Assembly (NCBI GenBank): GCA_947462335.1 | Contig: OX381707.1 | Location: 37,995,618-38,059,617 of the forward strand | DNA: 64,000 bases | DNA from: Harmothoe impar | Taxonomy: Eukaryota > Annelida > Polychaeta > Phyllodocida > Polynoidae | Direction of reading: 5' to 3' | Shown here: in pieces, positions 57,001 through 64,000 of the stretch | Layout: every line of letters starts with the position of its first letter | Position numbering within the stretch: the first letter of the stretch is position 1 | Program-made: the position numbers and the translations under genes | Notes under the pieces: model-generated | The model's input: only the letters and a program-made list of their open reading frames with translations | Told to the model about the DNA's origin: nothing | Databases searched by the model: none

Positions 57001-58191
57001 GGTGTTCGATTTGCCCGGATCGCTGTTGATATCATTAGTGGTTTCAACACGACCCCCCGTGGGAATACCTGTATGATGGTGGTACAGGACTACTATACCA
57101 AGTATGTCCAAGTATATCCGTTGGTAAATCATACAGCTGTTACCTGCGCAGAAGCACTTTTCGAGAATTGGATCCTCACGTGGGGAGGTCCTTTAATGCT
57201 TCACTCCGACCAGGGTCGTGAGTTTGAATCTCGACTGTGGGCAGAACTGTGTAGTAAAATACACATCTGCAAGACGCATACGAACCCCTACCGACCTCAA
57301 TCGGATGGTATGGTGGAACGTTTCAATCGGACGTTGATCCAATGTCTCACGACAATGGTTAATGGGCACCGGGATGATTGGGATGAGCACGCTCGCTATA
57401 TCTCCCATGCTTACAATGCTACCGAACATGCGTCGACGGGCTGTACGCCTAATATGCTCGTAATGGGTGAAGACATAGTCATGCCTAGTGACATGGTCTA
57501 TGGAGTGCAGGGACACCAGCTCGAGCAACCCTGCACAGTGATGTTTGTTGAGTCACTTCGACAATCATTACGCGAGTCCTATGGAGTAGTAAGGGACAAC
57601 TTGGAAAAATCTGCTAGTTTGCAGAAGGTGGGCTATGACACGGGCCTTAAACTCCGCCAATTTAAGGTGGGGGATAAGGTCGCGAGATTTAGCACACCAA
57701 ATTCCAAAGTCAAGACCCTGTACTCCTGGGATGGTCCGCATACGGTTACTATGGTGGTTAGTGAAACTACTGTAGTAATACGGTTGCAAAAAGGGACTCT
57801 CACTAAATCACATGTGGCTAGACTCCGACCTTGGTATGGAGTTCCATATATAGATGACGGTGAAGATTCCCTCGGTGCTGGTCGAGTACCAGCACCAACC
57901 GACCCTGCGCTACCGAAGATACCGAAGGCAGGACCAACGGTCATACCGTCGGTACCGACGGTAGCGCGCCGAAGGGGTCGTCCTAGGAAATTACCGATTG
58001 AACCACAGTCGTGTGTTACCAAGCCCAAGCGCGGTAGGCCTCGTAAAAAAGGGTCAGCTGTGCGTAAAGGACTAACCGTAGGCACCGGTAAACAAAGCAA
58101 GGTGATACCTCCGGTGTCATCATTGCTGGACATACCGGTACAAGGTCTACGGAGGAGCACACGTGTCAGAGAGCGAGATAAAATTGTGTAA
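53962..58191 (+). CDS. pol: Element 2 pol: protease, RT, RNase H, integrase with AT-hooks
   Basis: Intact Pol entered by -1 shift; an ATG at 54052 is the alternative start and the zero point for numbering. Protease D-T-G-A at 106-109; RT with F-C-I-D-Y-R-K-L and Y-L-D-D at 536-539; RNase H D-T-D-A-S from 687; integrase zinc H2C2 (H926, H931, C961, C964); triad D993, D1053, E1089 (D-x35-E); a GPY/F-like W-D-G-P-H-T-V module. The C-terminal tail has two AT-hooks, R-R-R-G-R-P-R-K (1306-1313) and K-R-G-R-P-R-K-K (1326-1333), and ends R-R-S-T-R-V-R. The tail is where some relatives carry a chromodomain, so it may direct integration to AT-rich DNA or chromatin (inference). All catalytic residues are present. 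Confidence 0.97.
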   Translation, partial: KLNGAHPLGKDGAPTVSHACKGLVDGVNSSMNQGRAEAEGSVQPVSIWQGGAGNDERNPEDSVVAGLEESWLESIAQSSVIQDSPSDPCWDYLLTKGVAMDGGGSPMLTSECVPLRGQRWYLSLVISGTRGEFLVDTGASHTLVDRRFMARLCNQPEAPLLGVKARTATGDSMQTYGRTVKPMLVDGKTYWICPTITDITDDGILGMDFAALYGVTMNTATGRLQIKHPYKQSVQCVLRNGSSVASVAQDTKLAAGHVSDVLVSCVGVQAKRPGMFEPEDQKLSELGLAGYHTYLANARWGVIPICNSSSREITLRKGTPIGSTTRAYGVDSLTTDFVEVGVVAGDSSHEEALAKSNLPKHLRSLLCESHLTTLESEMVANELSELSDAFAQPGDPLGRTNTVQHRVDTGDALPSRIPYRRLPMAKKSAMEAEVEKMLDEDVIQPSESPWSSPVVMVTKKDGSCRFCIDYRKLNGLTRKNAYPLPRIDECVESLGGAKWFCTLDLQSGYWQIGMDPRDREKTAFSTHMGLFEFNVMPFGLCNAPATFEAMMETMLRGLLWKKCLVYLDDIIVFGGSVEETLQNLQAVLKRILSYGLKLKPSKCKLFRKSVEYLGRIVSEHGIMADPHKIEVVQNWPRPMDTKEIRSFIGFCSYYRDFIPGFSRVAAPLQELMIGEKKAKAKIVWSPAAEQSFSELKRLFLETPVLHYPAPVGKFILDTDASNTSIGAALSQIQDGREVPLAFSSNSLSKTQRNYCTTKRELLAVVVYTKKYRHFLYGGNYLVRTDHSSLQWLLNFKDAEGMMGRWLNHLSEFGMTNEHIIHRSGVDHVNADSLSRYPIRNCHRVDCRDCGSHNAVIASVGAKVPNWTLNHLKDEQLADPAISRVYSLKLLGLSKPVRPALSLECKEVRQLLAQWDNLFIRNSVLCRWRVQPGRKRTAQSVVPLSLRLQLLNYCHGHRTSAHFGRQRTEAKIKSRYYWPGMTLDIRRWVRQCPQCCLSKPGPGIGKLPLSQELFGVRFARIAVDIISGFNTTPRGNTCMMVVQDYYTKYVQVYPLVNHTAVTCAEALFENWILTWGGPLMLHSDQGREFESRLWAELCSKIHICKTHTNPYRPQSDGMVERFNRTLIQCLTTMVNGHRDDWDEHARYISHAYNATEHASTGCTPNMLVMGEDIVMPSDMVYGVQGHQLEQPCTVMFVESLRQSLRESYGVVRDNLEKSASLQKVGYDTGLKLRQFKVGDKVARFSTPNSKVKTLYSWDGPHTVTMVVSETTVVIRLQKGTLTKSHVARLRPWYGVPYIDDGEDSLGAGRVPAPTDPALPKIPKAGPTVIPSVPTVARRRGRPRKLPIEPQSCVTKPKRGRPRKKGSAVRKGLTVGTGKQSKVIPPVSSLLDIPVQGLRRSTRVRERDKIV

Positions 58192-58646
58192 ACATTTTTT
58201 TCTTACCTTGTTGACGACATTTAGCTGCTGGCTTGATTAAATTTCCCTGGACAGTTCCGTACTGGGCCGGTGGTCATTGGCCCGGTACTCGATCACCAAA
58301 ACACAACGAGAAGACACGGGTTATCCGGTGTGGTTATCCGTTGGAGGTAGAAAAGCACGTGTTCAGGGCGGGTGGCTGGCTTTGCCGATTAGTTCTAAGT
58401 ATGGGATTAGTTTTGACCACATATTGCTTAGTAACACGCTGCTGTGTATATCCTCTAATGCCGGTATATCATTCCCGGGTTTTCCGGTGGCTCCGCCACG
58501 AAAATTGTAAACAACAGTCAGAGTTCCCACCGTCGGATATGCCAGACGTGGGAAGGGCGCTGCCCGCGTCACCTGATCGATTTCTCCCGCCAAATGAGCC
58601 GTGAGAAATTGGGTCACCTCGGCGCGTCTTCGAGATGCGACCCCTG
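58192..58646 (+). other. Spacer between element 2 pol and ORF3 promoter
   Basis: Non-coding sequence after the pol stop. It holds an E2F-like TCTCCCGCCAAA at 58585-58596 just ahead of the promoter elements. Short open frames on both strands have no recognisable features. Confidence 0.5.
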
Positions 58647-58728
58647 ATTGGCTGAGAAGCCGGTCAAGGGGCGGGGTCACGGGGGACGGGTGGGGTATAT
58701 AAGCCCCACAGGCGGCCAGGCTTCTTCA
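58647..58728 (+). promoter_or_regulatory. Element 2 internal promoter for ORF3
   Basis: An ordered RNA polymerase II promoter: inverted CCAAT box ATTGG (58647-58651), GC box GGGGCGGGG (58668-58676), TATATAAG (58696-58703) and initiator TTCA(+1)GATC with A at 58728. TATA-to-start spacing is 32, exactly as in this element's LTR (51486 to 51518). No ATG lies between the predicted start and the ORF3 ATG at 58874, giving a clean 146 base leader. Confidence 0.75.
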
Positions 58729-58764
58729 GATCAACACGTTTGCCCGTAGGGTAGCGTGTTGATC
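58729..58764 (+). other. Hairpin at the predicted ORF3 transcript 5' end
   Basis: Perfect 10 bp inverted repeat GATCAACACG (58729-58738) and CGTGTTGATC (58755-58764) with a 16 base loop, starting one base after the predicted transcription start. It could act as RNA structure or as a palindromic DNA operator. Confidence 0.65.
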
Positions 58765-58873
58765 AGTGGTGCCTAGGTCTGCCCGGCAGTACCTACACTG
58801 TTGTTTTACTTGCTGTGCTACTAAAGGCTCGGGTGAGTGAACCGTGAGGTTCACCGACGCCTGAGCTAACAGT

Positions 58874-61288
58874 ATGGCAGCCCGTGTAGATGGCACATGC
58901 ACGGCCCCGAAGAAGGCTGAGGCCTCCGACGGGGATGACCGAGTTCTCGAGTCTGACACGGAAATGGACACTACCGGTGCTCCAACCGTCGGTCAAGGCT
59001 CGGCTTCGGTACCAGCTGAACCTAACCCTGAGGGGTCGGGTGATGTTGTTCCGAAAACAGAACCTGGTCTGGGTGGTAGTAATACCAACCAGGAGGAGAA
59101 CCCTGCAGGGGGATCTTCTCCGAAACCCGCCGGTGTATTGGCACAAGAACCGACGGTCCCTGATGGTGATTCATCAGACGGGTCCACGGTTCGTGCTAAG
59201 ACCAAACGGAAGCGGAAGCGTAAGAGGAGGATTACATTTTCCCCTGAAACTCCTGCTACCGAAGAGGTCGCACCGACTGAGGCAGATAGGCTCAAAGCTG
59301 TTGCTGATAGAGTGTCCAAGGCGGAAGCCGAGGGATGGTCTGTTGCAGAGAGCAGAGCCAATCGCCGCCTCCGCGCCAGGGCAGCGCATGTTCGTCTAAA
59401 CCTGTGTCTCCGTGATGATGACCGGAAGAACCTGAGCCTTTCTGATTTACTTCAGGAAAATGGCAAAATGGCTCTTCCTGCACCTCACACGACCGAGGGT
59501 TCAGACGACGAAGACTGGTTGACAGGTGATTCCCACCCCATTGACTGGTACCTCGTGTACCTCAGGGCAGTGTTGGAAGGGAATAAACCTAACATCCATA
59601 GGTCATGCCGTCCCAAGCTGAAATATGCTTGGAAGAACTACGTGCCAGGGGATCCCTGCCCGTATGTTCGCTGTCAGCGCCTGAAGGGGGCTTCGACAGC
59701 TGCAAAACGGTGGCCGAACCTGTTCAAGTTCGCCCGTCATTTAGTAGAGAAGCACATGAATGTGCGTCCCTACTTGTACTGTGTGAGTGGGAGTACTAGT
59801 ACTTCCTGCCCTGAGTACAGTGACGGGGAGCTATTCCGTTGCCAACGGAGGGCTGGTTTGGTAAGGCATCTTTGCGACAATAAGGGCGTTCACAAGCGCA
59901 CTATTAGTCGTGGAGTTGAGGCTGCACTGAAGGTTTGGGGGTGCCACAAACGTGTAGGGAATCTACAGTATAAGTGGCGGACCAACAAGCTTAAACAGTG
60001 GAATTACCTCACGGAGGCTGACTGGGAGAGATTGTGTAAGGGCGCCAAGTGCGAACAAACCGATCTCGGGCCAGAAACAGAAACTCCGATGCCCACTGTC
60101 AGAAAGGATACCCCTCCTAAGAAGAAGAAAGATCTGAAAAGGGGCCGCCAGTCATCCAAAGATGATACCAAAGGTGGACGTGACCGTTCCCGCAGTGAAC
60201 CTGCGAAGAAACGTGTCGCCACCGCCACGGTAACATCTGAGGTCGACCGTAGCCAAACCGTCGGTACCGTCACGGTATCTTCGGTTGCATTGCCCTCGGT
60301 TGCTGATCAACTGCCCAGGCAGGAGAGACAGAAACTGGGTGATGCACTGGCTATTGTTCAGAACTCATTGGGTGACGAGCAGGCGGGTCAGGTTGCTGCT
60401 GACTATGTCAAGCAGTACAAGTGGAGCCAGAAGCAAAAGAAAGCTTCAGCTCCACAGGAGAGTATCTCACCTATCAGTGACGCTGAACAGGTAGAGGTAC
60501 AACAGCCGGATGGGGCGTCAGCCCAGCCGACTGCTCCACCCCAGCACGGAGCAACCTCTGACCCCGCAAGGGATGACGAGGTGACTCCAGTACCTGAGCA
60601 CAGGGCTGTTGACGAAGGGCTAGCAGGGTTACCTGTGTTGCCTGGAGATGGTCCTGCTTTTGACACTGGATTCTCTGACACTCTAGTCCCCGGATTTGAG
60701 TGCTACAGAGCTAAGATGGCTGAAAACGCAAGTAAGCTACTCCAGTTTCAGGTTTCTTTCTTGGAGAAGTCCTACTTTGAGCAGTACAAGTTGCTCAGAG
60801 AACAGGCTATCCGGGAAGGGAAAGCTTGGGTTGCTGAACGCACCAGAGTCCTTGCCGAGCGTGAGGCGAGTCTGGAGCAAGATCATGCCCTCTGGAGGGC
60901 TACGATCGAACAGTTTGAATCAAGGTTGACAACTTGTGACGCCAAGTTCTTCCGGCAGTTCGGGCTAAAGCTGACAGAGTGGGAGAGAACTGGTTTTCCA
61001 GATCTCCAGTCCAGGTTGGGGCTTGCCGCAAGGCCTGCTCCTCCTGTGACCCCGGTACTGTCAGTACACCCACCTAGGTATGAGATGCCATTTTCTTTCA
61101 TGGCACAATCTACCCGGGTGGTCAGTGGCGGGGAGCCTACTGCGGCGCCGAGTACCCTCTCGGTAGCCCCAGGTGGAGCCCTTCCTCTCCAGGTGGAGGC
61201 TGCTGTGGTTTACACCACGGAGGCCCCTCCTGGAGGAAGTCCTGATGGGGAAGGAAAGCCATCCGGCGGTGTCCCTATGGACACCTAA
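58874..61288 (+). CDS. Element 2 ORF3: zinc-finger nuclear-type accessory protein
   Basis: 804 aa, ATG in good context (ACAGTATGG). No known family recognised. The N-terminus is acidic and disordered, then a strongly basic K-R-K-R-K-R-K-R-R tract at 111-119 looks like a nuclear localisation signal. A W-Y-L-V-Y-L-rich segment leads into a zinc-binding region: C262-x4-C267-x21-H289-x4-H294, then C303/C312, C323 with R-R-A-G-L-V-R-H332 and C334/H340. Residues about 413-447 are basic with R-S-R-S. Residues 613-715 form a probable coiled coil (F-L-E-K-S-Y-F-E-Q-Y onward). The tail is proline/glycine-rich. No signal peptide or membrane helix. The finger R-R-A-G-L-V-R-H echoes R-R-A-D-L-V-T-H in element 1 ORF3, suggesting distant common origin. 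Function unknown; DNA/RNA-binding nuclear role inferred. Confidence 0.88.
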   Translation: MAARVDGTCTAPKKAEASDGDDRVLESDTEMDTTGAPTVGQGSASVPAEPNPEGSGDVVPKTEPGLGGSNTNQEENPAGGSSPKPAGVLAQEPTVPDGDSSDGSTVRAKTKRKRKRKRRITFSPETPATEEVAPTEADRLKAVADRVSKAEAEGWSVAESRANRRLRARAAHVRLNLCLRDDDRKNLSLSDLLQENGKMALPAPHTTEGSDDEDWLTGDSHPIDWYLVYLRAVLEGNKPNIHRSCRPKLKYAWKNYVPGDPCPYVRCQRLKGASTAAKRWPNLFKFARHLVEKHMNVRPYLYCVSGSTSTSCPEYSDGELFRCQRRAGLVRHLCDNKGVHKRTISRGVEAALKVWGCHKRVGNLQYKWRTNKLKQWNYLTEADWERLCKGAKCEQTDLGPETETPMPTVRKDTPPKKKKDLKRGRQSSKDDTKGGRDRSRSEPAKKRVATATVTSEVDRSQTVGTVTVSSVALPSVADQLPRQERQKLGDALAIVQNSLGDEQAGQVAADYVKQYKWSQKQKKASAPQESISPISDAEQVEVQQPDGASAQPTAPPQHGATSDPARDDEVTPVPEHRAVDEGLAGLPVLPGDGPAFDTGFSDTLVPGFECYRAKMAENASKLLQFQVSFLEKSYFEQYKLLREQAIREGKAWVAERTRVLAEREASLEQDHALWRATIEQFESRLTTCDAKFFRQFGLKLTEWERTGFPDLQSRLGLAARPAPPVTPVLSVHPPRYEMPFSFMAQSTRVVSGGEPTAAPSTLSVAPGGALPLQVEAAVVYTTEAPPGGSPDGEGKPSGGVPMDT

Positions 61289-62209
61289 GGATGGTCCCCT
61301 GTCAGGCCCTCTGGGGTGCACTGTTCCGCCCCTCGGAGGTAAAACTAAACCATCGACGCAGCTACACGCCCCTGGACAACCGAAGCAGACCGACGGTGCT
61401 GTCGTGACTTAACCTAGTCACTACTGCCACCACACTGGAAGCAGCCTGATGTCTTCAACCGTGGTTTACTACTAAGCCACAACCGTCGGTGCTCTACTAC
61501 TGTCCAGGGCTCCTGATCCGGTGGTCACATTCTACTATTGTGACCTATGAACTATTATATGGATCATCCTCCTGTGATAATTATTTATAGGGAGGCACGG
61601 ACCTACCTTTTTATATTTATATTTCACAAGAGATGGAAGTACTATACCGGTACTGGACTCTATCCATCTCTACCACCATAAACTGCTAGGTACTGGAGTA
61701 CCGCCCCTAATAAGGATGACGATCTATCCCACCTTATTTAGGATACGCTAATATGGATTTTTATATATAAACTTTTCTACGCCAAAGGAAGTGGGAACTG
61801 CTATAGTTCCAATTATAAAACTTTTCTTCGCCAAAGGAAGTGAGAGCTATTATAGTTCTATTATTTATATATAAGGACACTAACTCCACACGGATTCGCA
61901 CCATTGCTGAATGAAGTAGGTGATGTGTTGAGTTTCCAAGGTGGTTATTTGGTGCCTTTACTTTTAACTGATACTAGTCTAGGACTATCAGTTGGACAGT
62001 TTTTATATCATGTGCCTACGGGACTATGGTTTGATACCAAAGACTATATTGTTGATATAAACTGTTATATACATGTTAACCTGGTTGTTCATGTATGTAT
62101 GCCTGTTGTTACTATGAGTAGAAATGTTACTTGTTGATAAATAGATATACGTGGTATATAATGTATCCAAGAGGTATTATTATTATAAAACCAACCCTTC
62201 CTACATTCT
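61289..62209 (+). other. Element 2 3' untranslated region with 49 bp direct repeat
   Basis: No convincing gene. Two direct copies of a 49 bp unit start at 61771 and 61820 (ACTTTTCTACGCCAAAGGAA and ACTTTTCTTCGCCAAAGGAA). Each is followed by an inverted GGAACT/AGTTCC-like motif, so the RNA could form repeated hairpins. A 77 aa open frame at 61904-62137 has no recognisable domain. Confidence 0.6.
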
Positions 62210-62221
62210 AAAGGGGGGTAG
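62210..62221 (+). promoter_or_regulatory. Element 2 polypurine tract
   Basis: AAAGGGGGGTAG directly precedes the 3' LTR, the expected plus-strand primer. Confidence 0.88.
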
Positions 62222-62767
62222 TGTAACGGGTTGACTATAAAGTCTAACTGTTATTGTTGTATATCTATTGTATGTTGTATGATGTAAGACAACACGGTTC
62301 TATTGTGTTTAATAACTGTTTTATTCATCTAACTAGTATCGTCGGTTCGTTACATACACCGACTCCTCTAGTTCGGTTATCTATACGGTAGTGTACCGGT
62401 ACCACCTTCGGTTACCGTCGGTAGTTGTTACATAAGCATTTTACATAACTAAACCTAACAGGTGGCGCTGCTAGTACGGTCACGTGGCTATGCAGCGCTG
62501 TATATAAGACGGCTACTTCTCCATTGGAAGTCAGTCAGGTTTGGGACTGTCGTGACATGACCACCCTGTGCTCACGGGCTTAACTCTATGCTATAGGGTT
62601 GCCCACTGTATTATATATCTGTTCTGATCTTGTATATCCGCTGGTTATACTTGTACTATAATACCCAAGAGTTACCTTTACAATAAAGTCGCCGTATATT
62701 AAAGTCTAATTTACCTTGTCTGGTTTTTGTACTCAAGTGTTACATACGTAGTAAGAGACCAACTACA
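62222..62767 (+). repeat. Element 2 3' LTR
   Basis: Second 546 bp LTR, no difference seen from 51207-51752. TATATAAG at 62501-62508, predicted start 62533, poly(A) signal 62682-62687. Followed by target copy CTAC. Confidence 0.97.
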
Positions 62768-64000
62768 CTACTATACATATTATGATCACATGCAAATCCC
62801 TCCCTACCTCATACATTTTAACTACCATTTCATAGCAATTTCCCAAACTGGGGACTTTTTGCCAGTTTATCTTTCAATTCCGCTAATTTCAAACTACAAT
62901 TTGCACATCAGAATTCGGCCACCCAGACAACAGTCTTGGGTTATCCATATCTAACGACTCGCATATATTCAGCCACGCAGCTCTGTCTCCCATTTCAATG
63001 ATCATTTCTTTTGTGTGTTCTTTTTCTAGAAATCCCTACCATTCTCACTCAAAATATGTTTTCCTATACTTTACTATGAAGTGCCACCAATGCAAGAACA
63101 AGGTGGCTTCAAAAAAAAGTTCAAAATCATTTTCTGACCCATATGATGTAAGCCTATCATGAACCGATATGGAACCACACATAATCCCCCCTACTTATTA
63201 CATAGATTTATTGAAAACAAATGGGCCTTATTATTATGAGCTTCAATTAATAACAGAAAGTGTAATCGTTTTAAGATGAGGCAATTCAATCTCCAGCATT
63301 GGCAGGCCATACACCTGCATTACCTGCAATCCTCACGAGACCGTGCGATGACTCATACCAGCGTCTTGGGTGAAGTGCGGGGGTGGACAAGAGACATAGA
63401 CGAGGTGTAGTGGTGGGGTAGAGATGAATAAGGTGGTGGTAAAGGTAAGGTATATAGAGGTGTGGGACTAGGGAGTGGGAGAAGGGAGAGGGGCTATGAG
63501 AAAGGGCTTCCAAAAAAGCCCCCAGTCAGTGTCTTATTGTTGTACTAATCATTGCTCGGTGGACCATGGGTTGCTGTCACCTCTTCCATACACTCCACCC
63601 AGTAGCCTTCTGTCCACTAAGCACACGGACACACTCAGATCCTCCCCACCCCCACAAACCCTGAATCAGCCCCCCCCCCCTCGCCTCCTCACTCCCCAGT
63701 CTCACCTCCTACCCCTTCTCACAATGTATTATACGTACCCACTGAAGAGGTCAACTCGCTCTTCTTTATCAACCATCCAACCCAAACCTGCCCTTTCTAA
63801 CAATCCTGTAATTTCCCCTCCTACATTGACGATTGCCTCTCGTTGGCAAAAGAGTCTTGCTGAACACAAAAAGGGTCAGGGTTTGACGTGACATTACTGC
63901 AGGGCATATCACACAGTCCCAACAAACATACTGTCCTAGTCTTAACTCCTGGGACATAAGTGCCAACTATTATCGTTTTTTATGTGTTTCTTTTGGGTCA
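62768..64000. other. Non-coding right flank
   Basis: AT-rich DNA, with C-rich tracts at 63640-63720. No gene or repeat recognised. Confidence 0.4.

Larger units (their letters stand above)
51207..62767 (+). mobile_element. Element 2: Ty3/gypsy LTR retrotransposon with third ORF
   Basis: A full-length 11,561 bp element flanked by CTAC duplications (51203-51206 and 62768-62771). Order: 5' LTR, primer binding site, gag, -1 shift region, pol (protease, RT, RNase H, integrase with AT-hook tail), a non-coding spacer with a complete core promoter, ORF3, a 3' untranslated region with direct repeats, polypurine tract, 3' LTR. The LTRs look identical and no reading frame is broken, so it may be active or very recently so. 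It is clearly divergent from element 1 in RT, LTRs and composition but shares the architecture. Confidence 0.97.

Noticed and set aside
58830..58872. Mini-intron (GGTGAGTG to CTAACAG) before element 2 ORF3
   Set aside because: About 40 bases is too short for a normal intron and no pyrimidine tract is present.
61904..62137. 77 aa frame after element 2 ORF3
   Set aside because: No domain and no initiation signal; lies in the 3' untranslated region.

Overview
This window is repeat-rich metazoan nuclear DNA, most likely from a marine invertebrate; I cannot name the species. It contains no bacterial-type gene organisation, CRISPR array or rRNA. The background is AT-rich and full of microsatellites, minisatellites and short inverted-repeat (MITE-like) transposons. 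Apart from one possible 0.3 kb exon near 50.6 kb, I see no convincing host coding sequence. The real protein-coding content is two apparently young, nearly full-length Ty3/gypsy-type LTR retrotransposons.

Element 1 lies on the minus strand at 25030-34291 (9.26 kb). It is GC-rich, has 276 bp LTRs that look identical, and sits inside an (AT)n microsatellite. In its own 5'->3' direction it reads: 5' LTR, a leucine-tRNA-like primer binding site, gag with a CCHC knuckle, a textbook -1 frameshift signal, pol (protease, RT, RNase H, integrase), an extra ORF3 of 975 aa, a polypurine tract and the 3' LTR. Its integrase is broken by a one-base frame change just before the C-terminal part. Element 2 lies on the plus strand at 51207-62767 (11.56 kb). 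It has 546 bp LTRs that look identical and a 4 bp CTAC target duplication. It carries gag (717 aa), a -1-frame pol with intact catalytic motifs and two AT-hooks at the integrase end, and an extra ORF3 of 804 aa.

The most interesting signal is what the two divergent elements share downstream of pol. Each has a large third ORF with no membrane segment, so it is not envelope-like. Each ORF3 combines a pair of C2H2-like zinc fingers with acidic stretches and basic, nuclear-localisation or RS-like stretches. In each element a core promoter of the same design as the LTR promoter (TATATAA, then an initiator A exactly 32 bases downstream) sits just in front of ORF3. In element 2 that promoter also has a CCAAT box, a GC box and a leader hairpin. 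I infer that ORF3 is a nuclear accessory protein made from its own subgenomic transcript.

Region by region: 1-8.4 kb has small TIR elements and a 27 bp minisatellite; 8.4-13.7 kb has two identical 384 bp repeats enclosing 18, 86, 50 and 41 bp tandem arrays; 14.6-15.0 kb has an inverted pair of tRNA-like repeats; 17-24 kb has MITEs and (AT)n; 25.0-34.3 kb is element 1; 34.4-51.2 kb has TTAA-flanked, TA-flanked and TWA-flanked MITEs, promoter-like CpG patches near 45.3 and 47 kb and the possible exon; 51.2-62.8 kb is element 2; the last 1.2 kb is unannotated.
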